The position numbers and the translations under genes were made by a program. This document shows, one piece after another, positions 16,501-25,542 of a stretch of DNA of 64,000 bases (position 1 is the stretch's first letter; every line of letters begins with the position of its first letter). Origin of the DNA: Paenibacillus oleatilyticus (GTDB lineage Bacteria; Bacillota; Bacilli; Paenibacillales; NBRC-103111); NCBI RefSeq assembly GCF_018998565.1, contig NZ_JAHNZO010000003.1, positions 283,757 to 347,756 on the forward strand. Reading direction: 5' to 3'. Below the pieces are notes generated by a model. It made no database searches. It was not told the origin of the DNA and worked only from the letters and a program-made list of their open reading frames with translations.

Positions 16501-16521
16501 TATGTAATAATAACTTACATA
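16501..16521 (+). promoter_or_regulatory. Inverted repeat, candidate MurR operator
   Basis: Perfect 7-bp arms TATGTAA (16501-16507) and TTACATA (16515-16521) with a 7-bp centre, just ahead of the murR ribosome site. Placement suggests autoregulation by the RpiR-family protein. Confidence 0.45.
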
Positions 16522-16540
16522 TGAAAAGGGGGTGAGCGCA

Positions 16541-17413
16541 ATGCATGGAGGTTTGGTTCGGTTAAGAGAGATTTTAGAAGGGTTGAACCCTTCGGAGAAA
16601 AAGGTCGCGGAGTACGTGCTCGCGCATCCCGAGCGGATGATCGAGCTGTCCGTCGCCCAGTTGGCCGAAGCGAGCGGAGCCAGTCAGGCCGCCATCATCC
16701 GGTTATGCAAATCGATGGGCGTGAAGGGCTACCAGGATTTGAAGCTGAAGGTGGCGGGAGACCTCCGGGAATCGGGGGGCGTGCAAGGTTACCAGGAAAT
16801 CCGGCCGCAGGATTCGATTGCGACGATCGTGCAGCACGTTTCCAACAATAATATTCAAGCGATCCACGACACGGTGAAAATTCTCGATTTGGAGCAGGTG
16901 TCCAAGGCGGTGGAGGCGCTTCAACAGGCGAAGCGGATTTATTTCTTCGGCATCGGCGCCTCCAATCTGATCGGCCAGGACGCGCAGCAGAAGTTTTTGC
17001 GCATCAACCGGACGTGCTTCTGCTTTGCCGATCCACATGTGCAGCTTGCGTCGGCAGTTACCTTGACCGAAGAGGACGTCGCCGTCGGTATCTCGTACTC
17101 TGGTGAAACAAAGGAAGTCATCGCCGCGCTAAAAGCCGCCCAACAGAACGGCGCCGTAACCATCGGCATCACGAAGTACGGCAGCACGACGCTCGCCCAG
17201 TACACGGACATTCCGCTCTGCATCTCCTCGACGGAGAACGAGATCCGAAGCGGGGCGATGTCGTCCAGGATTACCCAGCTTAACGTGATCGATATTTTAT
17301 ACCTCGGGGTCGCCAGCAACAACTACGAGCAGTCCGTCATGTACCTCGACCGGAGCCGTCAGGCGATCCGGGAACTTGCGAACGGCATGTCCAAACTTAA
17401 TCATAAAAGCTAA
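16541..17413 (+). CDS. murR: RpiR-family regulator with SIS domain (MurR-like)
   Basis: 290 aa. N-terminal HTH of the RpiR type (about 1-77; LNPSEKKVAEYVLAHPE, ASQAAIIRLCKSMGVKGYQDL) and a C-terminal SIS sugar-phosphate domain (about 105-245; FFGIGASNLIGQDAQQK, GISYSGETKEVI). MurR proteins sense MurNAc-6-phosphate, the substrate of the divergent murQ, so it probably controls both arms. ATG 16541 is chosen because AAGGGGGTGA precedes it; GTG 16532 lies inside that ribosome site. The ABC lipoprotein gene follows 16 nt later. Confidence 0.85.
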   Translation: MHGGLVRLREILEGLNPSEKKVAEYVLAHPERMIELSVAQLAEASGASQAAIIRLCKSMGVKGYQDLKLKVAGDLRESGGVQGYQEIRPQDSIATIVQHVSNNNIQAIHDTVKILDLEQVSKAVEALQQAKRIYFFGIGASNLIGQDAQQKFLRINRTCFCFADPHVQLASAVTLTEEDVAVGISYSGETKEVIAALKAAQQNGAVTIGITKYGSTTLAQYTDIPLCISSTENEIRSGAMSSRITQLNVIDILYLGVASNNYEQSVMYLDRSRQAIRELANGMSKLNHKS

Positions 17414-17429
17414 CTAGGGGGATGGATGT

Positions 17430-18806
17430 ATGAAGGTCAGCAAACTGCTTGCCATGACGGTAGCTTTAAGTCTCGTATTTGTTTCCGCCTGCTCCAAAAA
17501 AGAAGGGGGAGCCAACGCCCCGGCCGGAGAAGCTGCGAAAGACGACAAGAAGCCCGATACCGTCAGGGTATGGGCCTACCCGGTTCATGGGGATTACGAG
17601 AAGGACATCAAGGAACTGATCGCCGATTTCAACAAGCAGTACCCGCATATTAAAGTAGAGTACGAAGTGCTGTCCTGGGCCGAAGGTCCGAAGAAATTCG
17701 ACATTGCTCTGAACGCGGGCGACCCGCCGGATTTGTATTACCATGCGGTGTCGGGGCACTATGTCAACACGGGGCTTGCCATCCAGCTCGACCAGTTCCT
17801 GACCCCGGAAATCAAGGACGATTACTTGCCGGGTATGCTTGATCTGGGCCAAATTCAAGGCAAGCAATACGGGCTGCCGCTGACCGCAGGACAATGGAAT
17901 TGGGGTGGCAACAAGCGCATTTTGGAAGAAGCGGGTGTCGACTGGAAGAAGATTCAGGAGAAGGGCTGGACCTGGTCCGAATTCAGCGACATCGCCAAGA
18001 AGATGACCAAGAAGCTGCCTGACGGCTCAATGCAGTATGGTCTCGTGACGGACGGCACCAGCCTCGATTTCAGCCAGTTGATCGCGCAAAACGCCGGTCT
18101 GGTCGACGTATTGGACGAGAAGGGCAAGTTCATTTGGAACGATAACAAAATTCTCGACTCCCTCAAATTCATCGACAGCTTGATGAAAGACGGCATAATG
18201 CCGAAGGAAACGGGCGGACTCAACCCGCAGCAGAGAACGCAAATGTTCTACGACAGCAAAGCCGCCGTCATCAGCAAAGCGCTGCCTTATTACGATACGA
18301 TTATCGCCAACCGCAACAAAGATATCGACGCGGACAAAGTGAAGGGCGAGAAAATCGACTTCGTCCTGCTGCCGGTTCCGCACCATGAGAATGCGCCGGG
18401 CAAGACGTACGTGATGGGCGAAGGCTACGTCATGTTCAAGCAGAAGAACGACAAGGGCGCGCAGCACGCGAAGAACGCTTTCCTCGTGATGGAAGCGCTG
18501 AGCGGCGCGAAAGCGGGGAACTCCTCCAACGAGCTGAACCTGCCGTTCGTCCGCAAGTCCCAGGCAACAATGTATGAAGGCAAAGGCAAAGCCCAGAAGT
18601 ACAACTGGGAGGCCGCACAAAATTTCATGAAGAGCACCACGAGATCGGTCGAGAGCAATCTGGACGTCGATAAGTCGACGAAGCTGAAGCAGTTCCAGGA
18701 GCAAGTGCAGAAGCCGGCCATCCAGGCGCTGTTCGCCGGGGAGAAAACGCCGGAGCAAATCGCCGAAGAATTCAAAACCAAAGGCAAGCAAATGTTCGGC
18801 CAATAA
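17430..18806 (+). CDS. Sugar ABC transporter substrate-binding lipoprotein
   Basis: 458 aa. A lipoprotein signal with lipobox VSAC (Cys21) is followed by a family-1 (CUT1-type) solute-binding fold (VRVWAYPVHGDYEKDIKELI, FDIALNAGDPPDLYYHA). It should capture the saccharide outside the membrane and deliver it to the two permeases encoded next. Location between murR and namZ/nagZ/anmK points to MurNAc, MurNAc-GlcNAc or anhydro-disaccharides as ligand. That is inferred from context, not read from binding residues. Confidence 0.8.
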   Translation: MKVSKLLAMTVALSLVFVSACSKKEGGANAPAGEAAKDDKKPDTVRVWAYPVHGDYEKDIKELIADFNKQYPHIKVEYEVLSWAEGPKKFDIALNAGDPPDLYYHAVSGHYVNTGLAIQLDQFLTPEIKDDYLPGMLDLGQIQGKQYGLPLTAGQWNWGGNKRILEEAGVDWKKIQEKGWTWSEFSDIAKKMTKKLPDGSMQYGLVTDGTSLDFSQLIAQNAGLVDVLDEKGKFIWNDNKILDSLKFIDSLMKDGIMPKETGGLNPQQRTQMFYDSKAAVISKALPYYDTIIANRNKDIDADKVKGEKIDFVLLPVPHHENAPGKTYVMGEGYVMFKQKNDKGAQHAKNAFLVMEALSGAKAGNSSNELNLPFVRKSQATMYEGKGKAQKYNWEAAQNFMKSTTRSVESNLDVDKSTKLKQFQEQVQKPAIQALFAGEKTPEQIAEEFKTKGKQMFGQ

Positions 18807-18825
18807 TGCAGTAACAAGCCGCGCG

Positions 18826-18864
18826 AAAAGGTGCCCTGTATGGAGTCATATGGGGCCTTTTTTT
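18826..18864 (+). terminator. Imperfect hairpin with T-run inside the operon (attenuator)
   Basis: AAAAGG near 18830 pairs with CCTTTT near 18860, followed by a T-run, in the 97-nt gap after the binding-protein gene. Such partial terminators commonly let the abundant lipoprotein be made in excess over the permeases. Confidence 0.45.
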
Positions 18865-18903
18865 TCGGACTCGCCGGCATAGGCATGATGAAGGAGGATC
18901 GCC

Positions 18904-19848
18904 ATGAACCATTTACACAACGGGCCGGGTGTGCCGGGCCCAGCCATCCGGCAAAGGAAGGCGAACACTTCCGTCAAGCAGTTCATCCGGGATTACGGCT
19001 GGTCGTACTTGTTTATCCTCGTTCCGGTGCTGCTCTTTCTGGTGTTCACCCTGTATCCGGTCATCTCGGCGTTTCTGATGAGCTTTCAGAAATATACCGT
19101 CATGAAAACGGACTGGGTCGGCCTGGATAACTACAAGTTTATGTTTCAGGACGAAGTGTTCTGGAAGTCGATGAAAAATACCGTGATTTTCACCGTCGGC
19201 ACGGTGCCGGTCAACATTATTTTGACGTTCGTGCTCGCTTTTCTCATCTTTCAGATGCGCCAGTCGTGGCAGACGTTTTTTAAAGCGGCCTTATACTTGC
19301 CGGGCGTCGTCTCGGGCGTGACGATCTCGCTCGTCTGGCTGGCGATCTTCGATCCGACCCCTTGGGGACCGATGAACACGGTGCTCGGCTGGTTCGGCAT
19401 CGATCCGGTCATCTGGCTCGGCAAATCGAACAGCGCCTTGTTCTCGCTGATGCTGATGACGTATCTCGGCTCGCACGGGGGCGGCATCATCCTGTACCTT
19501 GCGGCGATGGGCGGCATCCCGAAATCGCTATACGAGGCGGCGGACATCGACCATGCGAGCGGCTGGACGAAGTTCACGAAAATTACGTGGCCGCTTCTTA
19601 AGCCGACGACGCTGTACTTGCTGGTGACGGGGGTCATCACCTCGTTTCAGGTGTTCATCAGTGTGTACCTGATGACGCAGGGCGGCCCGAACTTCGCCAC
19701 GACGACGATTGCCTATCTCATTTACCAGACGGCGTTCGTCTTTTACGATTTCGGTTTGGCTTCCGCGCAATCGTTCGTGCTCGCGATCGTCATTATTCTC
19801 ATCTCGATCATTCAATTCAAATATTTCTCATCGGACATCGAATATTAA
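18904..19848 (+). CDS. Sugar ABC transporter permease (MalF/UgpA type)
   Basis: 314 aa, about six membrane helices beginning near residue 36, with the ATPase-coupling EAA loop YEAADIDHASGWTKFTKITWPLL. First of two membrane subunits of the importer. AAGGAGG precedes the ATG. Followed 12 nt later by the second permease. Confidence 0.85.
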   Translation: MNHLHNGPGVPGPAIRQRKANTSVKQFIRDYGWSYLFILVPVLLFLVFTLYPVISAFLMSFQKYTVMKTDWVGLDNYKFMFQDEVFWKSMKNTVIFTVGTVPVNIILTFVLAFLIFQMRQSWQTFFKAALYLPGVVSGVTISLVWLAIFDPTPWGPMNTVLGWFGIDPVIWLGKSNSALFSLMLMTYLGSHGGGIILYLAAMGGIPKSLYEAADIDHASGWTKFTKITWPLLKPTTLYLLVTGVITSFQVFISVYLMTQGGPNFATTTIAYLIYQTAFVFYDFGLASAQSFVLAIVIILISIIQFKYFSSDIEY

Positions 19849-19860
19849 GGGGTGACTGCG

Positions 19861-20694
19861 TTGAGCAACCAATCGAAAGTGATCTTCATCGGCGTTGCAG
19901 CGATCATTCTTGCTTTCTGGGCGGTCATCACGGTCATCCCCTTGTACTGGATGATTATCGGCTCGTTTCAGGATTCGCTGGCCTCGGCCGTCTTTAAGCC
20001 GCAGATGATTCCGGACATTTGGTCCGTTGCGCCGTACGAGCGCTTTTTCACGAAAAACAACGCCGTCCAATGGCTGTTGAACTCGCTGTTCGTCTCTTCC
20101 GTGCTGACCGTCACGAACCTGCTCTTCGCTTCCATGGCGGGCTATGCGTTCGCGAAGCTCAAATTTCCCGGGAGCAATTCGATCTTCTGGGTGCTGCTCG
20201 GCACGATGATGATTCCGGCGCAGGTCACGCTGATCCCGCTGTACGTGCTGGTGATCAACGTCTTCGACCTGGCGGATACGTATACGGCGATGATCGTGCC
20301 GACCTTGGTCAGCGTCGGGAATATTTTTCTCATGAAGCAGTATATGTCCACGTTACCGACATCGCTTATTCATGCCGCACGCATCGATGCCTGCAGCGAA
20401 TTCGGCATTTTTTATAAAATCATCCTGCCGATGGCCAAGCCCGGGCTCGCCGTTCTGGCGATCTTCACGTTCGTGGCGAACTGGAACGATTTTTTCTGGC
20501 CGTTCCTCGTGACGCGCTCAAGTGAGATGCGGACGATTCAGGTCGGTCTCGCCAGCTTCAAATTTGCCGAGTCCACGGACTACGGCGCGATTATGGCGGG
20601 CGCGACGATCGGGGCTCTGCCGATGATCATCCTGTTCTTCTCGCTGCAAAAATATTTCCTGCAAGGGATCACCATAGGAGCCGTGAAAGGCTAG
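19861..20694 (+). CDS. Sugar ABC transporter permease (MalG/UgpE type)
   Basis: 277 aa, about six membrane helices, EAA-type loop HAARIDACSEFGIFYKIILPMAKP. Second membrane subunit. TTG 19861 is chosen as start because AAGGGGTGA lies 6 nt ahead; GTG 19852 falls inside that ribosome site. Confidence 0.85.
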   Translation: MSNQSKVIFIGVAAIILAFWAVITVIPLYWMIIGSFQDSLASAVFKPQMIPDIWSVAPYERFFTKNNAVQWLLNSLFVSSVLTVTNLLFASMAGYAFAKLKFPGSNSIFWVLLGTMMIPAQVTLIPLYVLVINVFDLADTYTAMIVPTLVSVGNIFLMKQYMSTLPTSLIHAARIDACSEFGIFYKIILPMAKPGLAVLAIFTFVANWNDFFWPFLVTRSSEMRTIQVGLASFKFAESTDYGAIMAGATIGALPMIILFFSLQKYFLQGITIGAVKG

Positions 20695-20710
20695 AAGGAG
20701 GAACGAAGCG

Positions 20711-21823
20711 ATGGCACGCGTGGTGTTTCAAAATATACGCAAAGAGTATGTGGACGATAAAAAAGGGACCTTCACCGCGGTCGAAAGCTCCAATTTTGTG
20801 ATCGAAGACCGGGAATTCGTTGTGTTCGTCGGTCCCTCGGGCTGCGGCAAAACGACCTCCCTGCGCATGATCGCGGGACTGGAGCGGCAGACGAGCGGCG
20901 ATATTTACATCGGAGACCGTCTCGTCAATCAGATGCATCCGAAGGACCGCGACATTGCGATGGTGTTTCAGGATTATGCCTTGTACCCGCATATGACCAT
21001 AGAAGAAAACTTGTCCTTCGGCCTCAAAAACCTGAAGCGCCCGAAGGAAGAGATCCAGCGCAAGGTGAAGGAAGCGTCGGCGATTCTGGGGCTGACGGAC
21101 ATGCTGGAGCGCAAGCCGCGGGAGCTCAGCGGCGGGCAGCGCCAGCGGGTGGCGGTCGGGCGCGCCATCGTGCGCGATCCGCAGGTGTTCCTGTTCGACG
21201 AGCCGCTCTCGAACCTCGACGCGAAGCTGCGCATTCAGATGCGGGTGGAACTGGCGGAGCTGCATAAGCGGCTCGGCGCGACCATCGTCTACGTGACCCA
21301 CGATCAGGTCGAAGCGATGACGCTCGGCGAACGGATCGTCGTCATGAACCAGGGGCGCATTCAGCAGATTGCATCGCCGACGGAGCTGTACAACCGGCCG
21401 AGCAATATGTTCGTCGCCGGGTTTATTGGGTCGCCGGCCATGAACTTTATGGACGCGCGGATCGAACGCGGACACGTGCATGTGGAAGGGGCCTCCTTCA
21501 CCTTGTCGGACGCCGCGGTCCGTGGACTGAAGGCGTATGAAGGCAAAAGCATCATTCTGGGGGTGCGTCCGGAGCATATATATGGCGAGGAGTTCATGCC
21601 GCCGGCCGCATCGGCGTACCGGTTGAACGCCGTCGTACAGGTCGTGGAAAATTTGGGCGCGGAGAATCTCGTCTACTTCCGGGTTGGTCAGCGGATGGTC
21701 ACGGCCCGCGTCCATCCGGAAACGGTAGCGCAGGTGGGGCAGTCGAAGCTGTTCGCCTTCGACGGAGGCAAGCTGAATTTCTTCGATCCGGCGACGGAAG
21801 AGCGCATCGTGCTGGAGGTATAG
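20711..21823 (+). CDS. ABC transporter ATP-binding protein (MsmK/UgpC type)
   Basis: 370 aa. Walker A GPSGCGKTT, signature LSGGQRQR, Walker B VFLFDEP, H-loop THDQ, then a C-terminal OB/TOBE regulatory domain (about 240-370). Firmicute CUT1 importers usually rely on one shared MsmX-type ATPase encoded elsewhere. Here a dedicated ATPase is in the operon, so the importer is self-contained. AAGGAGG precedes the ATG. Confidence 0.9.
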   Translation: MARVVFQNIRKEYVDDKKGTFTAVESSNFVIEDREFVVFVGPSGCGKTTSLRMIAGLERQTSGDIYIGDRLVNQMHPKDRDIAMVFQDYALYPHMTIEENLSFGLKNLKRPKEEIQRKVKEASAILGLTDMLERKPRELSGGQRQRVAVGRAIVRDPQVFLFDEPLSNLDAKLRIQMRVELAELHKRLGATIVYVTHDQVEAMTLGERIVVMNQGRIQQIASPTELYNRPSNMFVAGFIGSPAMNFMDARIERGHVHVEGASFTLSDAAVRGLKAYEGKSIILGVRPEHIYGEEFMPPAASAYRLNAVVQVVENLGAENLVYFRVGQRMVTARVHPETVAQVGQSKLFAFDGGKLNFFDPATEERIVLEV

Positions 21824-21836
21824 GTATAAAAGAAGC

Positions 21837-22001
21837 AGTCCGGTGAATAGGAGCGGAGCAGCCGAAAGCGCTCTATAGAAACGAAGTGTTCGCCTTTGTT
21901 TCCGGATTTCAACCTTTTAAGGGGTAGTATGATAATGAAATCCGGGAACAAGAGCGATCGGAAGAGCGTTTCGGATGCGCAGCGCCTGCTATTCACCGGG
22001 T
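21837..22001 (+). ncRNA. Candidate structured RNA element, copy 1
   Basis: Three nested helices: P1 CCGGTGAATAG (21840-21850) with CTATTCACCGG (21989-21999), perfect; P2 21858-21874 with 21963-21978, one bulge; P3 21896-21910 with 21937-21951, 15 bp with one G.T. Unpaired AGAGCGATCGGAAGA and CGCAGCG are identical in a second copy at 44757-44932, while the helices differ and still pair. It lies between the ABC ATPase gene and the DUF624 gene, and ends in GTTTTT just before the next ribosome site. A regulatory RNA or a dispersed repeat are both possible. Confidence 0.55.
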
Positions 22002-22027
22002 TTTTCCAGAAAAAGGAGGTATGTCCG

Positions 22028-22747
22028 ATGCGGAAGCTTAGCGAAATCATGGTGCGCTCGGGATTGCAAACGTACCGCGAAATCATTCATGTCGCCTTGT
22101 TCAGCATCGTCAGCTCGCTCGTCTTGTTTCCGGTGCTGCTTTTCCTGCCCGTGCCGCTGGCTCTGCTATTGCTGGTGCTGCTGTACGTGCCTTTGGCGGC
22201 GGGCACGCTCTACGCGTGTCACCGTATTCAGCAGGGGGAGAAAGGGAGCGTGCGGACTATGCTCAAAGGAACGTTGGCCCATTACGGTTCTTCGCTCATC
22301 TTCGGGCTTGTCTGCGCTTTGTTCGTACTGATCCTCGTTTCCTCCTGGTGGTACTACGGCAGCCGGAGCGGGATGATGTCTTTGGCGCTGGCCGTGTTTC
22401 AGACCTACTTCGTGGCGCTCTTTTTCATCTCGCAAACCTATACGCTGTCTCTGGTCATTCAGGAGCGGCTCGGCATCTTCAGCGCCATGGGCCGCAGCGT
22501 CAAGCTGTTCGTCGCCCGTCCGATGTATACGATCGGTGCTTGCTTCCAGATGCTGTGCTTCGCCGTTCTGCTGGGTGTGACGGTCGTTGGATTTGCTTGC
22601 TTGTATATGGGCATGATCGGATTTTTTGCAAACCTGGTGACGGCGAACGTGCTGCGGAAGGATGAGGAGGCATCCCCGTCCGGCAGCGGGGCGGGCGATT
22701 CGACCACTGTGTCAGGCGACTTTCATCTTGCAGGCAGGGAGAGCTGA
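22028..22747 (+). CDS. DUF624 (YesL-like) membrane protein
   Basis: 239 aa with about five or six membrane helices and no export signal beyond these. YesL-like DUF624 proteins are encoded in many Bacillales carbohydrate ABC operons; their function is unknown, possibly transporter accessory. ATG 22028 is preceded by AAAGGAGGT at 7 nt; ATG 22021 is out of frame. Directly follows RNA element copy 1 and is 3 nt from namZ. Confidence 0.75.
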   Translation: MRKLSEIMVRSGLQTYREIIHVALFSIVSSLVLFPVLLFLPVPLALLLLVLLYVPLAAGTLYACHRIQQGEKGSVRTMLKGTLAHYGSSLIFGLVCALFVLILVSSWWYYGSRSGMMSLALAVFQTYFVALFFISQTYTLSLVIQERLGIFSAMGRSVKLFVARPMYTIGACFQMLCFAVLLGVTVVGFACLYMGMIGFFANLVTANVLRKDEEASPSGSGAGDSTTVSGDFHLAGRES

Positions 22748-22750
22748 GCG

Positions 22751-23926
22751 ATGGAGAGGATGGTACAGACCGGAGCAGATCGTCTTTCGCTGCTGGAATC
22801 TGAGCTTCTCGGATTGCGTTTCGGACTGCTGACGAACCCGACGGGCATCAACCGGCGGTTCGAATCCGTGATCGACCGGTGCGCCGGGTTCAAGTCGGCG
22901 GCTTTGACGGCGCTGTTCGCCTGCGAGCACGGCATTCGCGGCGAAAGGCAGGCGGGGGTCCGCTTCGGCGATGAAAAGGACGACAAGACGGGGATTCCCG
23001 TCTTTAGTTTATATGGGGACCACAAGCGGCCCACGGAAGAGATGATGGACGGTGTTGACGCCGTCGTTTTCGACATTCAGGATTTGGGCGTGCGCTTTTA
23101 CACCTATTTAAGCACGCTGGTGTACATGATGGAAGCGTGCGCGGCTTACGGAAAACGGCTGATCGTGCTCGACCGGCCGAATCCGCTCGGCGGGATCGTC
23201 AGCGAGGGCGGGATGCTGGAGGCGGGCTACGAATCGATGGTCGGCGCGTGGGCGGTACCGTTCCGCACGGGGCTGACCATCGGCGAGTTTGCAGAGTATG
23301 TGAACAGCCACATGCCTGTGCGGTGCGATTTGCAGGTCGTTCCGCTGCTTGGCTGGGAGCGGGACATGGAATATCCCGCGACGGGGCTGCCATGGATCAT
23401 GCCTTCGCCCAATATGCCGACGATGGATACGGTGCGGGTCTATGCGGGGAACTGCCTGTTTGAGGGCACGAATGTGTCCGAAGGACGGGGGACGACGCGG
23501 CCGTTCGAGCTGCTCGGCGCGCCCTGGATGGACGGGCGCGCGGTCGGCGAAGCGGTGAACCGCTTGGGGCTGCCGGGCGTGCACGCGCAGCCGGTTCATT
23601 TTACGCCGACGTTCTCGAAGTATCAGGGCGAGCTGTGCAGTGGCGTGCAGCTGTTCGTGACCGATCCGGCGGCATACCGTTCCGTCGCGACGGCGCTGCA
23701 TCTGCTGCATACGGTTGCGGCGCTTTACCCGGCGCATTTTCAATGGACGCCGCCGTTTAAGGAAGGGCAGAAGCCTTTTATCGACTATTTGTCCGGCAGC
23801 GATCTGGTCCGCACTTCGATTCATACGGAGACGGGGCTGAACCGGATTTTATCGTTATGGGACGCGCAAGCGAAGGCATGGAACGACGCGAGGCGGCCTT
23901 ATTTGTTGTACGGAGGGGAAGCATGA
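22751..23926 (+). CDS. namZ: Exo-beta-N-acetylmuramidase NamZ (DUF1343), no signal peptide
   Basis: 391 aa DUF1343 protein related to Bacillus YbbC/NamZ, which removes MurNAc from the non-reducing end of peptidoglycan fragments. Conserved stretches: GLLTNPTGI, CEHGIRGERQAG, VFDIQDLGVRFYTYLSTL, LDRPNPLGG and NVSEGRGTTRPFE. The Bacillus enzyme is secreted. Here the N-terminus (MERMVQTGADRLSLLES) has no hydrophobic signal, so the protein should be cytoplasmic and act after ABC uptake. Start has GGGAG ahead. The stop overlaps the nagZ start (ATGA). Confidence 0.9.
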   Translation: MERMVQTGADRLSLLESELLGLRFGLLTNPTGINRRFESVIDRCAGFKSAALTALFACEHGIRGERQAGVRFGDEKDDKTGIPVFSLYGDHKRPTEEMMDGVDAVVFDIQDLGVRFYTYLSTLVYMMEACAAYGKRLIVLDRPNPLGGIVSEGGMLEAGYESMVGAWAVPFRTGLTIGEFAEYVNSHMPVRCDLQVVPLLGWERDMEYPATGLPWIMPSPNMPTMDTVRVYAGNCLFEGTNVSEGRGTTRPFELLGAPWMDGRAVGEAVNRLGLPGVHAQPVHFTPTFSKYQGELCSGVQLFVTDPAAYRSVATALHLLHTVAALYPAHFQWTPPFKEGQKPFIDYLSGSDLVRTSIHTETGLNRILSLWDAQAKAWNDARRPYLLYGGEA

Positions 23927-25542
23927 TGGAGCTTGCAGGCATGACGTTGGAGGACAAGGTCGGACAGCTTATCCAGGCAGGCTTTCACAGCCTGGAACCG
24001 GACGAGCACATTTTGGACCTGATCGAACGGCGGCGAATCGGCGGCGTTATTTTGTTCGCGCGCAATGTGCAGAGCACGGCGCAGGTCGCGGCTTTGACCG
24101 GTAAGCTGCAGGAGGCGGCGCAGCGGGCGGGGACGGCTCCGCTGTGGATTTCCATCGATCAGGAAGGCGGCATGGTGGCGCGTATAACGGAAGGCGTCGC
24201 GCTAATGCCGGGAGCGATGGCGATTGCCGCCGGGGGCTCGGTGAAGGCGGCCTACGAAGCGGCTCTCGTTGCGGGCCGGGAGCTGCGGGCGCTCGGCGTC
24301 AACATGAATTTTGCGCCGGATCTGGATATCAACAACAATCCGGCCAATCCGGTGATCGGGGTGCGCTCCTTCGGCGAAGCTCCGGAGGCCGTTGCGGAGT
24401 ACGGAGCGGCTTCGATCCGCGGCTTTCAGGACGCGGGTGTGTCGGCCACGGCGAAGCATTTTCCGGGACATGGCGACACCGCGACGGATTCGCATCTCGA
24501 CCTGCCGACAATCCCGCATTCGCGCGAGCGCATCGAAGCGGTTGAGCTGGTGCCGTTCCGGCGCGCCGTTGCCGCAGGCGTCGATGCGGTCATGTCGTCG
24601 CACATCGTGTTTCCGGCGTTCGAGCCGGAGCGGCTGCCCGCGACCTTATCCCGCCGCGTGCTGACGGGACTGCTGCGGGAGGAGCTCGGCTTCGACGGCG
24701 TCATCGTGACGGATTGCATGGAGATGCAGGCGATTGCCGCTCATTACGGCACGGTGCAGGCGGCGGTTATGGCCGTGGAGGCGGGCGCCGACATCGTCTT
24801 GATCAGCCACAGCCGCGAGCAGCAGGAAGGCGCCCTCGACGCGCTGCTGGAGGCGGTCCGCTCCGGGCGGATCAGCGAGGAGCGGATCGACGCGTCGGTC
24901 CGCAGGCTGCTTGCGCTGAAGCGGAAGCGGCTGGCCGCCGGGACGGAGTCGCATGAAGCGGCGCTCCGCCTCGTCGGCTGCGAGGCGCACCGGCAGACGG
25001 CCCGGCGGATCGGCGAGGCCAGCGTGACGCTGGTTAAAGACGAGGAGCGGCTGCTGCCGCTGCGGCGCATTCCGACGCTGGTCATTCATACGTCGGCGGT
25101 CGCGACCTCGATTGCCGACGAAGCCGTCGAAATTCCGCATACGCTCGGAAAAGCGCTGGCCGCGCAAGGGCTGGACGTTATCGAACGGATCATTCCCGTA
25201 TCTCCGGACGGCGAGGCGCTGCAAGCGTTGTTGATGCAAGTCAAGCCGTTCGGGCAGGTCGTCGTGGGCACATACAACGCGTCCTTCTTCCCCGGGCAGG
25301 TCCGGTTGATCGAAGCGCTGCGATCGCTGGGCAAGCGCCCGGTTGTGGTCGCGCTGCGCAATCCGTACGATTTGCGCGAATTCCCGGACGTGTCGACCTA
25401 TGCGGCCGTGTACGAATCGAGGCCGCTTGCGCTGGATAGTGCGGCCAAGGGGCTGACAGGCGCGATCCCGATGTGGGGCAGGCTGCCGGTCACGATCAGC
25501 GAAGCCTATCCGGCGGGATGGGGGGCGGACGGGCCATGCTAG
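23923..25542 (+). CDS. nagZ: Beta-N-acetylglucosaminidase NagZ (GH3), no signal peptide
   Basis: 539 aa. GH3 catalytic domain with the NagZ signature KHFPGHGDTATDSH (from residue 178), carrying the Asp-His dyad on the flexible loop, and a C-terminal GH3 sandwich domain, as in Bacillus YbbD. It cleaves GlcNAc from GlcNAc-MurNAc or anhydro-disaccharides. The Bacillus homologue is extracellular; this N-terminus (MMELAGMTLEDKVGQ) has no export signal. ATG 23923 overlaps the namZ stop; ATG 23926 is equally possible with GGAGGGG 7 nt ahead. It overlaps anmK by 7 nt. Confidence 0.9.
   Translation: MMELAGMTLEDKVGQLIQAGFHSLEPDEHILDLIERRRIGGVILFARNVQSTAQVAALTGKLQEAAQRAGTAPLWISIDQEGGMVARITEGVALMPGAMAIAAGGSVKAAYEAALVAGRELRALGVNMNFAPDLDINNNPANPVIGVRSFGEAPEAVAEYGAASIRGFQDAGVSATAKHFPGHGDTATDSHLDLPTIPHSRERIEAVELVPFRRAVAAGVDAVMSSHIVFPAFEPERLPATLSRRVLTGLLREELGFDGVIVTDCMEMQAIAAHYGTVQAAVMAVEAGADIVLISHSREQQEGALDALLEAVRSGRISEERIDASVRRLLALKRKRLAAGTESHEAALRLVGCEAHRQTARRIGEASVTLVKDEERLLPLRRIPTLVIHTSAVATSIADEAVEIPHTLGKALAAQGLDVIERIIPVSPDGEALQALLMQVKPFGQVVVGTYNASFFPGQVRLIEALRSLGKRPVVVALRNPYDLREFPDVSTYAAVYESRPLALDSAAKGLTGAIPMWGRLPVTISEAYPAGWGADGPC

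Noticed and set aside
21896..22027. Upstream ATG giving a longer DUF624 protein
   Set aside because: The extension would translate the structured RNA element; AAAGGAGGT lies directly before ATG 22028.
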